A DNA stretch of 64,000 bases from JAAGZL01 sp050291725. Its GTDB lineage: Bacteria; Pseudomonadota; Gammaproteobacteria; Chromatiales; Chromatiaceae. Shown here in pieces: positions 7,339-16,639 of this stretch (position 1 is the stretch's first letter; the number at the start of each line of letters is the position of its first letter). The DNA is taken from positions 1 to 64,000 of the forward strand of contig JBNKKH010000035.1 in the NCBI GenBank assembly GCA_050291725.1. Reading direction: 5' to 3'. The position numbers were made by a program, and so were the translations under genes. The notes under the pieces are model-generated. The model worked only from the letters and a program-made list of their open reading frames with translations. It did not search any database and was not told where the DNA came from.

Positions 7339-9492
7339 ATGAAAAGCGCCCAACTAAAAGCTGTACCGTCAAAAGCACTGAATATACCACTCCAGGATGC
7401 ATCACTTGATATATGGAATACAAAATACAGGCTTAAGACCAAAGACGGTACACCAGTGGATGCCGATATTGATGCAACCTATGTGCGTGTTGCTAAAGCT
7501 CTAGCTGAGATTGAGGCAACACCAGAGCTAGAAGAGAAGTGGGGAGAGAGATTTATCTGGGCTCTGCGCAATGGAGCCATACCTGCAGGTCGCATAACCT
7601 CTAATGCCGGCGCAAAAGAACATAAGCCTGCTACATCAACTATTAACTGTACCGTATCTGGATCAATTAAGGACTCTATGAACGAGATCCTTGGGAAGGT
7701 ACACGAAGCTGGCCTTACTCTGAAGGCTGGTTGTGGTATCGGTTATGAATTTTCTACTCTGCGTCCGAAAGGTGCATATGTAAGTGGTGCCGGAGCCTAC
7801 ACCTCAGGCCCCCTCTCCTTCATGGATATATATGACAAAATGTGTTTCACCGTTTCATCCGCCGGCGGACGTCGTGGGGCACAGATGGCAACCTTCGATA
7901 TTGGCCATCCAGATGTTATGGACTTTATTCGTGCCAAACGTGAGGATGGACGCCTGCGACAGTTCAACCTATCACTGCTGATTACCGAAGAGTTTGTTGA
8001 AGCAGTAAAAAAAGATGAGAAATGGGATCTGGCTTTCCCTCTCACTGAAAAAGAGCTTGAGACCGATGATATTAATCTTGAAGACAAGGAGCAGGTGGTA
8101 TGGCGTAACTGGCCACTAACCGATGGCTATGTCTCCAATAACAGCGGCGAAGTTGCTTGCAAAATCTACAAAACAATCCGCGCCCGTCGTCTGTGGGATG
8201 TAATCATGTCCTCAACCTATGATTACGCTGAGCCAGGATTTATTCTCATCGACAAGGTAAATGAGATGAACAATAACTGGTTCTGCGAAGATGTCAGAGC
8301 CACCAATCCTTGTGGTGAGCAGCCTCTTCCACCTTATGGGGCTTGCCTGCTCGGCTCAATCAATCTTACAAAGTTTGTGCGTAACCCGTTCACCTCTGAA
8401 GCTAGTTTTGACTGGGAGAACTTCCGCGAAGTTGTGAGAGTCTTTACCCGCATGCTGGATAATGTAGTAGAGATTAATGGGCTTCCGCTTGGTCCACAGC
8501 AAGACGAAATTATGCACAAGCGTCGCCACGGCATGGGTTATTTAGGGCTCGGCTCGACCATAACTATGCTACGCATGAAATATGGCGAGCAGGACTCATT
8601 GGAATTTACCGAGCGCGTTACCAAAGAGCTAGCCCTTGAGGGTTGGCGTACTGGACTGGAACTGGCTGAAGAGAAAGGCCCTGCTCCAATCATGGAAGAT
8701 GAGTTCATTGTTACACCAGAGATGCTAAGCAAGCGCTCCGAGATGTGCAAAGATGGTTGGAAAGTTGGTGACAAAATAAAAGGCAAAATACTACATGCCA
8801 AATACAGCCGCTATATGCAGCAGTTGGCACAAGAAGATCCAGAACTGGCAGAGAAGATCGCTGAAAAGGGTTGCCGTTTCACCCACCACAGCTCTATCGC
8901 ACCCACTGGCACTATCTCTCTATCTTTAGCCAACAACGCAAGTAACGGCATAGAACCAAGCTTTGCGCATCACTACTCACGCAATGTGATACGTGAAGGC
9001 AAAAAGACCAAAGAGAAGATTGATGTATTCAGTCTTGAACTTCTGGCCTATCGCAATCGGATCAATCCAAAGGCCATGCCTTTTACTGACGATGAAAGCG
9101 AAAAGTTGCCTGAGTATTTTATATCTGCAGATGAAGTGACTCCAAAGCAGCATGTAGACATCCAGGCTGCAGCTCAGAAATGGATAGACTCCTCCATCTC
9201 GAAGACAGCAAATGTACCCACAGACTTTCCATATGAAGAGTTTAAAGACATTTACATATATGCTTATGAAAAGGGTTTAAAAGGATGTACCACATTCCGT
9301 TTCAACCCAGAGGCATTCCAAGGAGTTTTGGTTAAGGAAAAAGACCTGGAGAACACCACCTATCAGTTTACCCTGGATGATGGCAGCACCATTGAGGTTA
9401 AGGGCAACGAAGAGATTGAATACGACGGTGAAGTGCACACTGCAGCCAACCTTTTTGATGCACTGAAAGAAGGTTACTACGGCAAATTCTAA
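7339..9492 (+). CDS. nrdJ: Adenosylcobalamin-dependent (class II) ribonucleotide reductase, catalytic part
   Basis: 717 residues. It reduces ribonucleotides to deoxyribonucleotides with a thiyl radical made from adenosylcobalamin, and needs neither oxygen nor a separate radical subunit. Seen: the first redox cysteine in STINCTVSG (Cys104), the glycyl-rich nucleotide pocket GRRGAQMATFDIGHPD, and the catalytic loop NPCGE (323-327) with the thiyl cysteine 325. The protein stops before the C-terminal zinc/redox-tail region, which is encoded by the next gene, as in the split NrdJa/NrdJb enzyme of Pseudomonas. Expression is presumably under NrdR through the two upstream boxes. Confidence 0.95.
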   Translation: MKSAQLKAVPSKALNIPLQDASLDIWNTKYRLKTKDGTPVDADIDATYVRVAKALAEIEATPELEEKWGERFIWALRNGAIPAGRITSNAGAKEHKPATSTINCTVSGSIKDSMNEILGKVHEAGLTLKAGCGIGYEFSTLRPKGAYVSGAGAYTSGPLSFMDIYDKMCFTVSSAGGRRGAQMATFDIGHPDVMDFIRAKREDGRLRQFNLSLLITEEFVEAVKKDEKWDLAFPLTEKELETDDINLEDKEQVVWRNWPLTDGYVSNNSGEVACKIYKTIRARRLWDVIMSSTYDYAEPGFILIDKVNEMNNNWFCEDVRATNPCGEQPLPPYGACLLGSINLTKFVRNPFTSEASFDWENFREVVRVFTRMLDNVVEINGLPLGPQQDEIMHKRRHGMGYLGLGSTITMLRMKYGEQDSLEFTERVTKELALEGWRTGLELAEEKGPAPIMEDEFIVTPEMLSKRSEMCKDGWKVGDKIKGKILHAKYSRYMQQLAQEDPELAEKIAEKGCRFTHHSSIAPTGTISLSLANNASNGIEPSFAHHYSRNVIREGKKTKEKIDVFSLELLAYRNRINPKAMPFTDDESEKLPEYFISADEVTPKQHVDIQAAAQKWIDSSISKTANVPTDFPYEEFKDIYIYAYEKGLKGCTTFRFNPEAFQGVLVKEKDLENTTYQFTLDDGSTIEVKGNEEIEYDGEVHTAANLFDALKEGYYGKF

Positions 9493-9552
9493 CCACGCAC
9501 ATTTATTTACCTAGGCATTCATAGATGAATGTCTAAACAAGAGGCAGAACCA

Positions 9553-10251
9553 ATGGCTATTAAAATCGACAAACAGATTGTTGACTATTCAGTGGCAAAA
9601 AACGAAGAAGAGGTAGAATCCCCTTCAGTTGCGACTATAGAGCAAGAAGAGAGCAACATAATTCAGATGCATGAAAAGGTCGAAAGACCTGAGATGCTGT
9701 TTGGCTCAACTTACAAGATAAAAACTCCCTTATCGGAACATGCTCTCTACGTAACCATAAACGACATAATATTGAATCAGGGAACCGAGCATGAGGTCCG
9801 ACGTCCATTTGAGATCTTCATCAACTCGAAGAATATGGACCACTTTCAATGGATTGTGGCTCTAACCAAAATTATATCTGCAGTATTCCGTAAAGGTGGT
9901 GACGTAACCTTCCTAGTGGAAGAGCTACGCTCAGTATTTAATCCTAGTGGAGGTTACTTCAAAAAAGGCGGTAAATATATGCCTTCACTGGTTGCAGAAA
10001 TTGGTGATGTTATCCACTGTCACCTAGTGATGATCGGTCTGTTAAAAGAGGATGGACCAGATGAACACCAGCAGAAGTTGATCAATCAGAAACGCGCTGA
10101 ATATAATGAATCAATTAATATGAAGGATGCAGAACACTGCAATGAATTTCCAGAAGGAGCTCAACTCTGCATGAAATGTAACACTAAGGCAATGATACAG
10201 ATGGATGGTTGCCTTACCTGTCTTAACTGTGGCGAATCTAAGTGCGGTTAA
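9553..10251 (+). CDS. NrdJb: C-terminal subunit of split class II ribonucleotide reductase
   Basis: About 232 residues if the ATG at 9553 is used (GAGGCAG in front, and the family's usual MAIKIDKQIVDY opening). An in-frame ATG at 9529 would add eight residues but has no ribosome site. It carries the TSCPD-type domain (about 55-180) and ends in a cysteine cluster (CMKC, CLTCLNC, then a final CG) that provides zinc binding and the redox-active thiols which re-reduce the active site. It lies 60 bp after nrdJa, and a terminator follows. Both parts are needed for one enzyme. Confidence 0.88.
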   Translation: MAIKIDKQIVDYSVAKNEEEVESPSVATIEQEESNIIQMHEKVERPEMLFGSTYKIKTPLSEHALYVTINDIILNQGTEHEVRRPFEIFINSKNMDHFQWIVALTKIISAVFRKGGDVTFLVEELRSVFNPSGGYFKKGGKYMPSLVAEIGDVIHCHLVMIGLLKEDGPDEHQQKLINQKRAEYNESINMKDAEHCNEFPEGAQLCMKCNTKAMIQMDGCLTCLNCGESKCG

Positions 10252-10281
10252 AAGTTTACTAAAGACCTTAAGTTAACATTT

Positions 10282-10307
10282 AAAGGGTCGTCCTTGGGCG
10301 ATCCTTT
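10282..10307 (+). terminator. Terminator after nrdJb
   Basis: An imperfect hairpin (AAAGGGTCGTCC / GGGCGATCCTTTT) with a TT loop, followed by a T-rich run. It lies 30 bp after the nrdJb stop and closes the ribonucleotide reductase operon. Confidence 0.65.
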
Positions 10308-10436
10308 TCTGTTTTATCCTAATGGCATCGGTTCAAATATAGATATATATTGAAATTGGAACCCTTTTGTCATCAACAGGACCAATGTACTATCAGAAAT
10401 ATGAGTGTTTTCGCTTAATCGAAATGGGAATCCAAA

Positions 10437-11111
10437 ATGAATGTCATTCAGTTTATCAGGGAAAAAACCGAGAATATTCAACAAAATAACGCAGATTTTA
10501 TCGCTAAACTTGAGCCTAAGTTCCGCAACCTGTCGCACCTGCTAAATGATAAAATAAGCAATACTCTCAACAATCCTTGGATATCAAGATTTAATCCGTT
10601 TGAGGATGATACTGAGAATAACGAACAGGATTCAGTTGTTTCACTAGCCGCAGAAAACACCTATAGGGAGCTCCAGAATAAACTTGGACAGGAGATATTT
10701 CAGGGTGAATGGCTCACTGTAAACCAGGAGTGTATAAATAAATTTGCTGATATCACAGGTGATAATCAGTGGATTCATACCGACCCGGAACGCGCAGAAA
10801 CGGAATCACCCTTTAAATCTACCATTGCTCACGGATTTCTAACTCTGGCGCTGATACCCTCACTTACAGAGACGGTTGATCCTGAAAACAACCCATATCC
10901 GGAAGCTAAAATGGTGGTAAATTATGGACTCAACCGGGTCCGCTTTCCCTTCCCAGTAAAAGCTGGATCCAGAGTACGCGCTAGAAAAAAACTTGTAAGC
11001 GTTACTCCTATGAAGCGCAGTATTGAGGTAGTAAATGAGGTTAGCATAGAGGTGGAGAACCGCGTCCGTCCTGCTTGTGTTGCCGAGACAGTGTTAAGGC
11101 TATATTTTTAG
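10437..11111 (+). CDS. MaoC-like (hot-dog fold) dehydratase/hydratase
   Basis: 224 residues. The C-terminal two thirds (about 85-220) is a MaoC/NodN hydratase domain with the active-site motif FADITGDNQWIHTDPERA (D...H dyad) and the following IAHGFLTLAL helix. Enzymes of this family hydrate trans-2-enoyl-CoA to (R)-3-hydroxyacyl-CoA. An N-terminal extension of about 80 charged, helical residues is not part of the domain and may mediate oligomerisation or partner binding. The gene has its own space after the nrdJb terminator. The precise substrate cannot be read from the sequence. Confidence 0.82.
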   Translation: MNVIQFIREKTENIQQNNADFIAKLEPKFRNLSHLLNDKISNTLNNPWISRFNPFEDDTENNEQDSVVSLAAENTYRELQNKLGQEIFQGEWLTVNQECINKFADITGDNQWIHTDPERAETESPFKSTIAHGFLTLALIPSLTETVDPENNPYPEAKMVVNYGLNRVRFPFPVKAGSRVRARKKLVSVTPMKRSIEVVNEVSIEVENRVRPACVAETVLRLYF

Positions 11112-11127
11112 GACAAATTGAACTTAA

Positions 11128-11580
11128 TCACTCCTGTTTAATAAAAGCAGAGTAATTGCCGGTAAAGACCACTGCAACTCCATCCTCTGTATCTATCTCT
11201 GCTTTCAGTTCAATTCTGGCCTTTTCTCCATTGTTTAAACTATGAATTAATTTTGTGACTGAGCCATCCTTAGGTAACCTACAGCGCGCTTTTATATCGC
11301 CTTTGACTGGCATTAAATATACAATATCTGCCTTCCCTAACACACAGTGTGCATCAATAGCCTCTTGTTCAAACCGAAGATGCAGCATCCCCCAGCAGGT
11401 AATAGCACAGATACTATAGAGGCTTCCACCAAATGCGGTTCCATGGATATTTATATTTGGTTCTAAATCGGCGTGTAGCAGAAGCTCATTCTCATCATGC
11501 CCCTCTACCCGCAAACCCATCTGCTCGGTAAGTGGAACTTCGGTATGCAAAGTGCGTTCAAGCGTCTTTATTGTATTCAT
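11128..11580 (-). CDS. YiiD-type thioesterase-like hot-dog protein
   Basis: 150 residues when started at the ATG at 11580 (MNTIKTLE...). An upstream in-frame start at 11640 would add a basic 20-residue leader that looks unlike the family. The hot-dog core contains NIHGTAFGGSLYSICAITCWGML, matching the HGG-Sx-helix of the YiiD C-terminal thioesterase family. The gene is convergent with the MaoC-like gene (16-bp gap) and divergent from the DUF3581 gene. Two hot-dog proteins and a DUF3581 protein in a row suggest acyl-CoA or acyl-ACP metabolism, but no substrate can be named. Confidence 0.75.
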   Translation of the reverse strand: MNTIKTLERTLHTEVPLTEQMGLRVEGHDENELLLHADLEPNINIHGTAFGGSLYSICAITCWGMLHLRFEQEAIDAHCVLGKADIVYLMPVKGDIKARCRLPKDGSVTKLIHSLNNGEKARIELKAEIDTEDGVAVVFTGNYSAFIKQE

Positions 11581-11714
11581 ATTATACTCATGTCGGCCAT
11601 TTTTATGTGGTTTTACAGGGCAGTTTACAGTTAAAATCACACGCTTGTCATAATAACAATCTTACATTTTTCATAAATATATACGACTTATTAAGGAATT
11701 ATTAGATATACCTC

Positions 11715-12422
11715 ATGCTGCTCAACAAATATTACTCTGAATCAGACACAGGCATCCAATTTACCCGAGAACAGGCAAGTAACTTTGCCAAATTCGTAGC
11801 CGGTGACTTTAATCCACTGCATGATCCCGATAACAAGATGTTTTGTGTTCCGGGAGATTTGCTGTTTTCTGTAGCCCTTAGTAAATTGGGTCTAAGCAAA
11901 CAGATGAAATTCACCTTTTCCGGCATGGTAAACGATGAGATTAGCATCGAATTTAATAATTCCAGTGGTGACTCTGTTGATGTAGTAGATAAAGAAGGAA
12001 AATCCTATCTATCTATCACCAGGTCTGGCGACAGTTCTCAAAATGAAACCGCTATAACCAGCCTGGCCAAAGGGTATGTTGAATTTTCTGGTAAAACATT
12101 TCCTCATATATTAGTACCACTTATGCAGGAAAAAGGCCTAATGATAAATCCAGCTCGTCCGCTAGTTATCTATGAAAGCATGGAAATTGACCTGGATAGT
12201 CTTGAAATAACCTGTCCTAAACTTGATATTACCGAGACCTCTTTTGAGGTTAATGGCAAAAAGGGACGCGTCAAACTCGGATTCAGTCTGACGCAAGAAG
12301 GAACTATTATAGGTAGTGGCATAAAATATATGTCCTTACGCGGCTTGAAACCATTTGTACAAGAACAGGTCGACACAATTGTAGATGATTATCTTTCACG
12401 TAAAGAATTACTTACATCTTAA
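11715..12422 (+). CDS. DUF3581 family protein
   Basis: 235 residues with the diagnostic N-terminal segment FTREQASNFAKFVAGDFNPLHDPDNKMFCVPGDLLFSVAL. This resembles a MaoC-like active-site motif (D-F-N-P-L-H), and the rest alternates beta strands as in a tandem hot-dog. The family is found mainly in gammaproteobacteria and has no assigned function. No signal peptide or membrane segment. Its neighbours are two other hot-dog-type proteins, which strengthens a lipid or acyl-thioester guess (inference only). Confidence 0.8.
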   Translation: MLLNKYYSESDTGIQFTREQASNFAKFVAGDFNPLHDPDNKMFCVPGDLLFSVALSKLGLSKQMKFTFSGMVNDEISIEFNNSSGDSVDVVDKEGKSYLSITRSGDSSQNETAITSLAKGYVEFSGKTFPHILVPLMQEKGLMINPARPLVIYESMEIDLDSLEITCPKLDITETSFEVNGKKGRVKLGFSLTQEGTIIGSGIKYMSLRGLKPFVQEQVDTIVDDYLSRKELLTS

Positions 12423-12532
12423 GCGTTAGTTTCTGAAATTTGTGTATATTGATTAGCAACCTGTCTACTACTACAGTTAGGAAGCTATCTTGTTATTGAT
12501 CCATTAGGTGAGGAGTAACCACCAAAACAACA

Positions 12533-13111
12533 ATGGAAAATCTGTTTGAAATTGGTTTGGAGAAACTCCTAGTTGCCCGCAAAAACGGGGATGAACTGGT
12601 ACTTGGCTACCTTGATGCCAACGACAAAAATCTTGGATTCTGCCCCCAGTTTCAAAATGTACGTCTGGATGGACCTATATCACCTATAGGAGTGCTTTCA
12701 AGCCCACTACCCACCGACTGTTGGGATACTCTTACCTTCTATGGCGGGGCATATATACCCCAAACGATACCATCTAAAATTAGCGCACAGCTAAAAAACA
12801 TAATAAATGATGACAATGTGTCTCTATGGAAAATGAAAAGCTCATACTATAGAGCATATGAATTCCTACTTAGTATAGGGATTACTCCAATTATTATAGA
12901 TAAATGGTCTGATATTCAGGTTCCTGAAAGAAATGGAAGCTTACACAACTTACGCGGCCCAATTGTTTCTAACTTACCGTTATTAAATAAAAAAAATGAT
13001 GTCCATCTGTATCTGCAAAACAAGATCAGAGAGGAAATAGAGACAATTAGGGTAAAAGAGAAACAGTTTTCTGAGGAAGAGATCCTAGAACTATTCAAAG
13101 ATTATCTCTAA
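12533..13111 (+). CDS. Hypothetical protein, unrecognised
   Basis: 192 residues with mixed alpha/beta character. The C-terminus is a charged helix (about 155-192) with many Glu and Lys residues. I recognise no family. The only GAGGAG-like ribosome site lies about 17 bases before the ATG, which is unusually far, so the true start could differ. It lies 39 bp before the CNB-rhodanese gene on the same strand and could be co-transcribed with it. Confidence 0.65.
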   Translation: MENLFEIGLEKLLVARKNGDELVLGYLDANDKNLGFCPQFQNVRLDGPISPIGVLSSPLPTDCWDTLTFYGGAYIPQTIPSKISAQLKNIINDDNVSLWKMKSSYYRAYEFLLSIGITPIIIDKWSDIQVPERNGSLHNLRGPIVSNLPLLNKKNDVHLYLQNKIREEIETIRVKEKQFSEEEILELFKDYL

Positions 13112-13150
13112 GATAATACCTATACTTTGTGCTTAGTATGAGAGAGCAAT

Positions 13151-14188
13151 ATGGATCTTGATCTGAATAAATTCCGCACACTAATCCCCATTCATGCGCT
13201 GTATGAGAATAATCTCATGCTTCTGGCCAAACAATCTGAGACAAGAAAACTTGAAAAAGGTGACATTGTTTTCAGACAAGGTGATGAAGACCAGGATTCT
13301 GTTTTCTTGTTAGCAGGAACGATCGAACTCATTTCTGCAGCAAATGAAGAGAAGAAAATCGTTGCTGGATCAAATGAGGCCAGTTACGCCTTAGCTGCAG
13401 ACATACCCCGAAAATATGATGCTATCGTAACCTCTGATACTGCAAGTGTGGTCTGGGTAAATAGAGTGTTACTTGATCGCCTATTGGCATGGGGAGAGTC
13501 AACAATACAAGATGAGGAAGAGGCAGATAGCGACAGAGCTCATTCTGAGCTTGATAGCGAATGGATGATGGCTATGTTGCAAACGGATACTTTCCAAAAA
13601 CTCCCATCGCAAAATATACAGAACCTTTTCTCTAGAATGGAGGAGATTAAAGTAAAAAAAGGCGATGTTATCGTAAGTTATGGAGAGGAAGGTGGTTATT
13701 ATTACATGGTAAAGATGGGACGCTGTCAGGTAAGCCGTCCAACATCTGATGGTCGTGAAGATATCTTGGCCGAGATTGGACGAGGCAGCAGTTTTGGCGA
13801 AGAGTCTTTAATCTCGGATGCTCCGCGCAATGCAACTATTACCATGCTGTCTGATGGAATACTTATGCGTCTCGCCAAGCAGGACTTTATCGAACTTTAC
13901 AACCAACCAATTCAAAACTTGATAAGTTTTGATGAAGCCAACAATATGGTTTCTGCTGGTGCATGTATGCTAGATGTCCGCCTGGAGAGCGAGTACCAAA
14001 ACTCATATATTGATGGTGCTATTAGCCTTCCTCTCAGTGACATTAGAGATCAAGGTCCTAAGCTTGACCGAGAAAGAAAATACATAGTTTATTGTGACAC
14101 CGGACAACGTAGCTCAACTGCTGCATTTATTCTTAGTGAAATGGGTCTGGATGTATATGTGATAGAAGGTGGTGTTTCCAGCAACTAG
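13151..14188 (+). CDS. Tandem cyclic-nucleotide-binding domains fused to rhodanese
   Basis: 345 residues in three modules. CNB domain 1 is at about 18-125 (KGDIVFRQGDEDQDSVFLL) and is degenerate at its phosphate cassette. CNB domain 2 at about 150-255 contains a good phosphate-binding cassette (GRGSSFGEESLISDAPRNATI). A rhodanese domain at 263-345 has active-site loop CDTGQRS and catalytic Cys315. There is no helix-turn-helix, so it is not a Crp-type regulator; it may be a nucleotide-gated sulfurtransferase. The start has GAGAGAG in front. It converges with tilS, with one base between the stops. Confidence 0.88.
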   Translation: MDLDLNKFRTLIPIHALYENNLMLLAKQSETRKLEKGDIVFRQGDEDQDSVFLLAGTIELISAANEEKKIVAGSNEASYALAADIPRKYDAIVTSDTASVVWVNRVLLDRLLAWGESTIQDEEEADSDRAHSELDSEWMMAMLQTDTFQKLPSQNIQNLFSRMEEIKVKKGDVIVSYGEEGGYYYMVKMGRCQVSRPTSDGREDILAEIGRGSSFGEESLISDAPRNATITMLSDGILMRLAKQDFIELYNQPIQNLISFDEANNMVSAGACMLDVRLESEYQNSYIDGAISLPLSDIRDQGPKLDRERKYIVYCDTGQRSSTAAFILSEMGLDVYVIEGGVSSN

Positions 14189-14189
14189 G

Positions 14190-15521
14190 CTAGATATTTC
14201 TATCCCAGCGCACTGTGAGCGCATCATTTGATACAGAGCTAGTAGCTAATCCAGTGCAGATCCATATATCACCTACAGCTGCCAATTTTCCATCGATATT
14301 TACCAATGGAATCCTATCCCTCTCCCACGGAGGTATACCATGCTCTTGAAACAGATTCTTTAGGCTTTTACTGCCATCCCTACCGATTGGCTTGCAGCGT
14401 TCGCCACCGCTACGAAAAGTTACTGTTATCCCTCCCCGCTTCCAGCTGTCGATTGGAATGCCATGTTCAGACTTTTCAATAGATAAGGTTCCGAGCCCTG
14501 ATGGTAGGGTTAATTCTGATATGCCATCCCACTCCAGCTCAATATTACTATGCATCGGTTCTAGGGCTGACATAACAAACAGTCGGTCACGATATCTGCG
14601 CATCTCAACCCCAGGCCACTCAACTACAGGGTTTCTATCCTCTCTTGCGGTCAACATCTCTAACAGCACTCTGTCGAGACGTGTGGTGTCTGGCAGTTGC
14701 AAGCCAGCATCTTTTACCCAGGTGCGGATTACCGCTCTGGCACGCGGAGGAGGTAAAACAGATAGCGCATCAATACTTATACTGTAATCTGTATCGATAT
14801 CTGCTTTTTCTAAATCGACTCTAGCTGCATTGTTTATCAACTGCTGAGCTTCGGCACAGTGGCTGGCACTACGGGATATGGTTTTATCCAGTGATGGCCA
14901 GCGTTCCTTTAACAGCGGGATAATCTTCTGTCTTAGAAAATTTCTATCGAAAGATATGTCGCTGTTGCTGAAGTCCTCAACCCACTTAAGCTGGTATTGA
15001 TGTGCGTATTCAGTTAGATCGGCGCGGGAGTATGCAATTAACGGCCTGGCGTGAAAGCCTGGTCCAAAGCCGTTTATCATCGGCATGGCCGCGAGCCCAC
15101 TTGGCCCACTTCCCCGCAGTAGTTGCAGCAGAACCGTCTCGGCCTGATCATCACTATGATGGGCAGTGAGCAGGATATCTCCATCTTGCATAAGCTCTGA
15201 TATAGCCTGATAGCGCATTGTGCGGGCAGCAGCTTCCGGACTTTCGCCCTTCTCACTGCTGGCATCTATCTCTAGCACATTAATTGGGATACTGTTTTCC
15301 CTACAGAATTTGCTGCACTGCTCTGCCCACTGTTGGGCAAGGGACTGGAGGCCATGATTGACGTGAACAGCGTGGATTTCAGCGGATAGTTCGTCACGAA
15401 TAGCAATCAGCCCATGCAGAAGCACATGAGAATCCATGCCTCCGCTATAGGCTACCAGCAGACGTCTACAGGATGGTAGGTCAGAGATTGTTTGCAGTAG
15501 CTGACCTGGGTGAAAAGCCAT
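14190..15521 (-). CDS. tilS: tRNA(Ile)-lysidine synthase
   Basis: 443 residues. It attaches lysine to C34 of the CAU-anticodon isoleucine tRNA so that it reads AUA instead of AUG. The N-terminal PP-loop ATPase motif SGGMDS sits at 26-31, and the following LLTAHHSDDQAETVLLQLLRGSG segment is the TilS signature. The middle part (tRNA-binding TilS substrate domain) and the C-terminal domain (TVTFRSGGERCKPIGRDGSKSLKNLFQ) are both present, so this is the full three-domain form. It ends 8 bp after accA on the same strand. Confidence 0.96.
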   Translation of the reverse strand: MAFHPGQLLQTISDLPSCRRLLVAYSGGMDSHVLLHGLIAIRDELSAEIHAVHVNHGLQSLAQQWAEQCSKFCRENSIPINVLEIDASSEKGESPEAAARTMRYQAISELMQDGDILLTAHHSDDQAETVLLQLLRGSGPSGLAAMPMINGFGPGFHARPLIAYSRADLTEYAHQYQLKWVEDFSNSDISFDRNFLRQKIIPLLKERWPSLDKTISRSASHCAEAQQLINNAARVDLEKADIDTDYSISIDALSVLPPPRARAVIRTWVKDAGLQLPDTTRLDRVLLEMLTAREDRNPVVEWPGVEMRRYRDRLFVMSALEPMHSNIELEWDGISELTLPSGLGTLSIEKSEHGIPIDSWKRGGITVTFRSGGERCKPIGRDGSKSLKNLFQEHGIPPWERDRIPLVNIDGKLAAVGDIWICTGLATSSVSNDALTVRWDRNI

Positions 15522-15529
15522 ATGGGGCT

Positions 15530-16486
15530 CTACCCGCTAAATCTACCGTACTGCATTAACCGTTGATAACGCTGCTCTAACAGAGTATCGATCGGAATTC
15601 TGGAGATGCTATCCAGGGTCTCTATCAGGCTCTGTTTAACGTTATTAATGGTTGTGGGTATATCCCTATGCGAACCACCCAGTGGCTCGTCAATGATACC
15701 GTCAATTAGCTCCAGCTTTTTCAGATTTTGCGACGTAATGGCCATGGCTTCAGCGGCCAAAGATGCTTTCTCTGCGCTTTTCCATAGAATTGAAGCACAC
15801 CCTTCTGGCGAAATAACTGAATAGGTACTGTATTGCATCATCAGAATACGATCACCTACACCTATTGCCAAAGCACCACCAGAGCCACCCTCACCCATTA
15901 CAGTACAGATAATTGGGATCTTGAGACCAGACATCACCTTAAGATTGCGCGCAATGGCCTCGCTCTGACCACGCTCTTCCGCCCCAACTCCTGGATATGC
16001 CCCTGGGGTATCGATAAAGGTTAAAAGCGGCATCTTGAAGCGCTCAGCCATCTCCATAAGACGCAAAGCCTTGCGGTAGCCTTCTGGACGCGGCATACCA
16101 AAGTTACGATGCAGCTTATCTTTGGTATTCCGCCCCTTCTGATGACCAATCAGCATAACTGGCTTACCTTCCAAACGAGCCACACCTCCAATAATTGCAT
16201 GGTCATCTGCATAGGCTCGATCACCATGCAGCTCCTGAAACTCATCGAAAGCACCGTCTATGTAATCCTGCATGTAAGGACGCTGAGGATGACGCGCTAA
16301 TTGGGAAATCTGCCAAGGCGTAAGGTTGGAAAAGATAGATTCGGTTAGAGATTTACTCTTCTTCTCTAGCCGTTGAATCTCATCTTGGATGTTTATTTCA
16401 TTATCATCGCCGACCAGACGTAGCTCTTCGATCTTGGCTTGCAGTTCAGCAATAGGTTGTTCAAATTCAAGGAAATTCATGTCCAT
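15530..16486 (-). CDS. accA: Acetyl-CoA carboxylase carboxyltransferase subunit alpha
   Basis: 318 residues, the normal length. With AccD it transfers carboxyl from biotin to acetyl-CoA, making malonyl-CoA for fatty acid synthesis. Seen: the N-terminal FLEFEQPIAELQAKIEEL helix, the carboxyltransferase core (GDRAYADDHAIIGG, TFIDTPGAYPGVGAEERGQ), and the oxyanion segment GEGGSGGALAIG. Two start codons lie two codons apart (16486 and 16480); neither has a clear ribosome site. It lies between dnaE and tilS, as in E. coli. Confidence 0.97.
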   Translation of the reverse strand: MDMNFLEFEQPIAELQAKIEELRLVGDDNEINIQDEIQRLEKKSKSLTESIFSNLTPWQISQLARHPQRPYMQDYIDGAFDEFQELHGDRAYADDHAIIGGVARLEGKPVMLIGHQKGRNTKDKLHRNFGMPRPEGYRKALRLMEMAERFKMPLLTFIDTPGAYPGVGAEERGQSEAIARNLKVMSGLKIPIICTVMGEGGSGGALAIGVGDRILMMQYSTYSVISPEGCASILWKSAEKASLAAEAMAITSQNLKKLELIDGIIDEPLGGSHRDIPTTINNVKQSLIETLDSISRIPIDTLLEQRYQRLMQYGRFSG

Positions 16487-16639
16487 GGGCGAAAATATAC
16501 CGGATTCAGTCTAGGAATGACACAGTTGCTTGCCTGTGAGTAAAAAATATTAATAATACTTGTATTATCAATTAGTTAACAACTTTATAGTTTATTAGTA
16601 TATAGGAGGATAAGCCACTTTTTGCTTCACTGCATCTAT

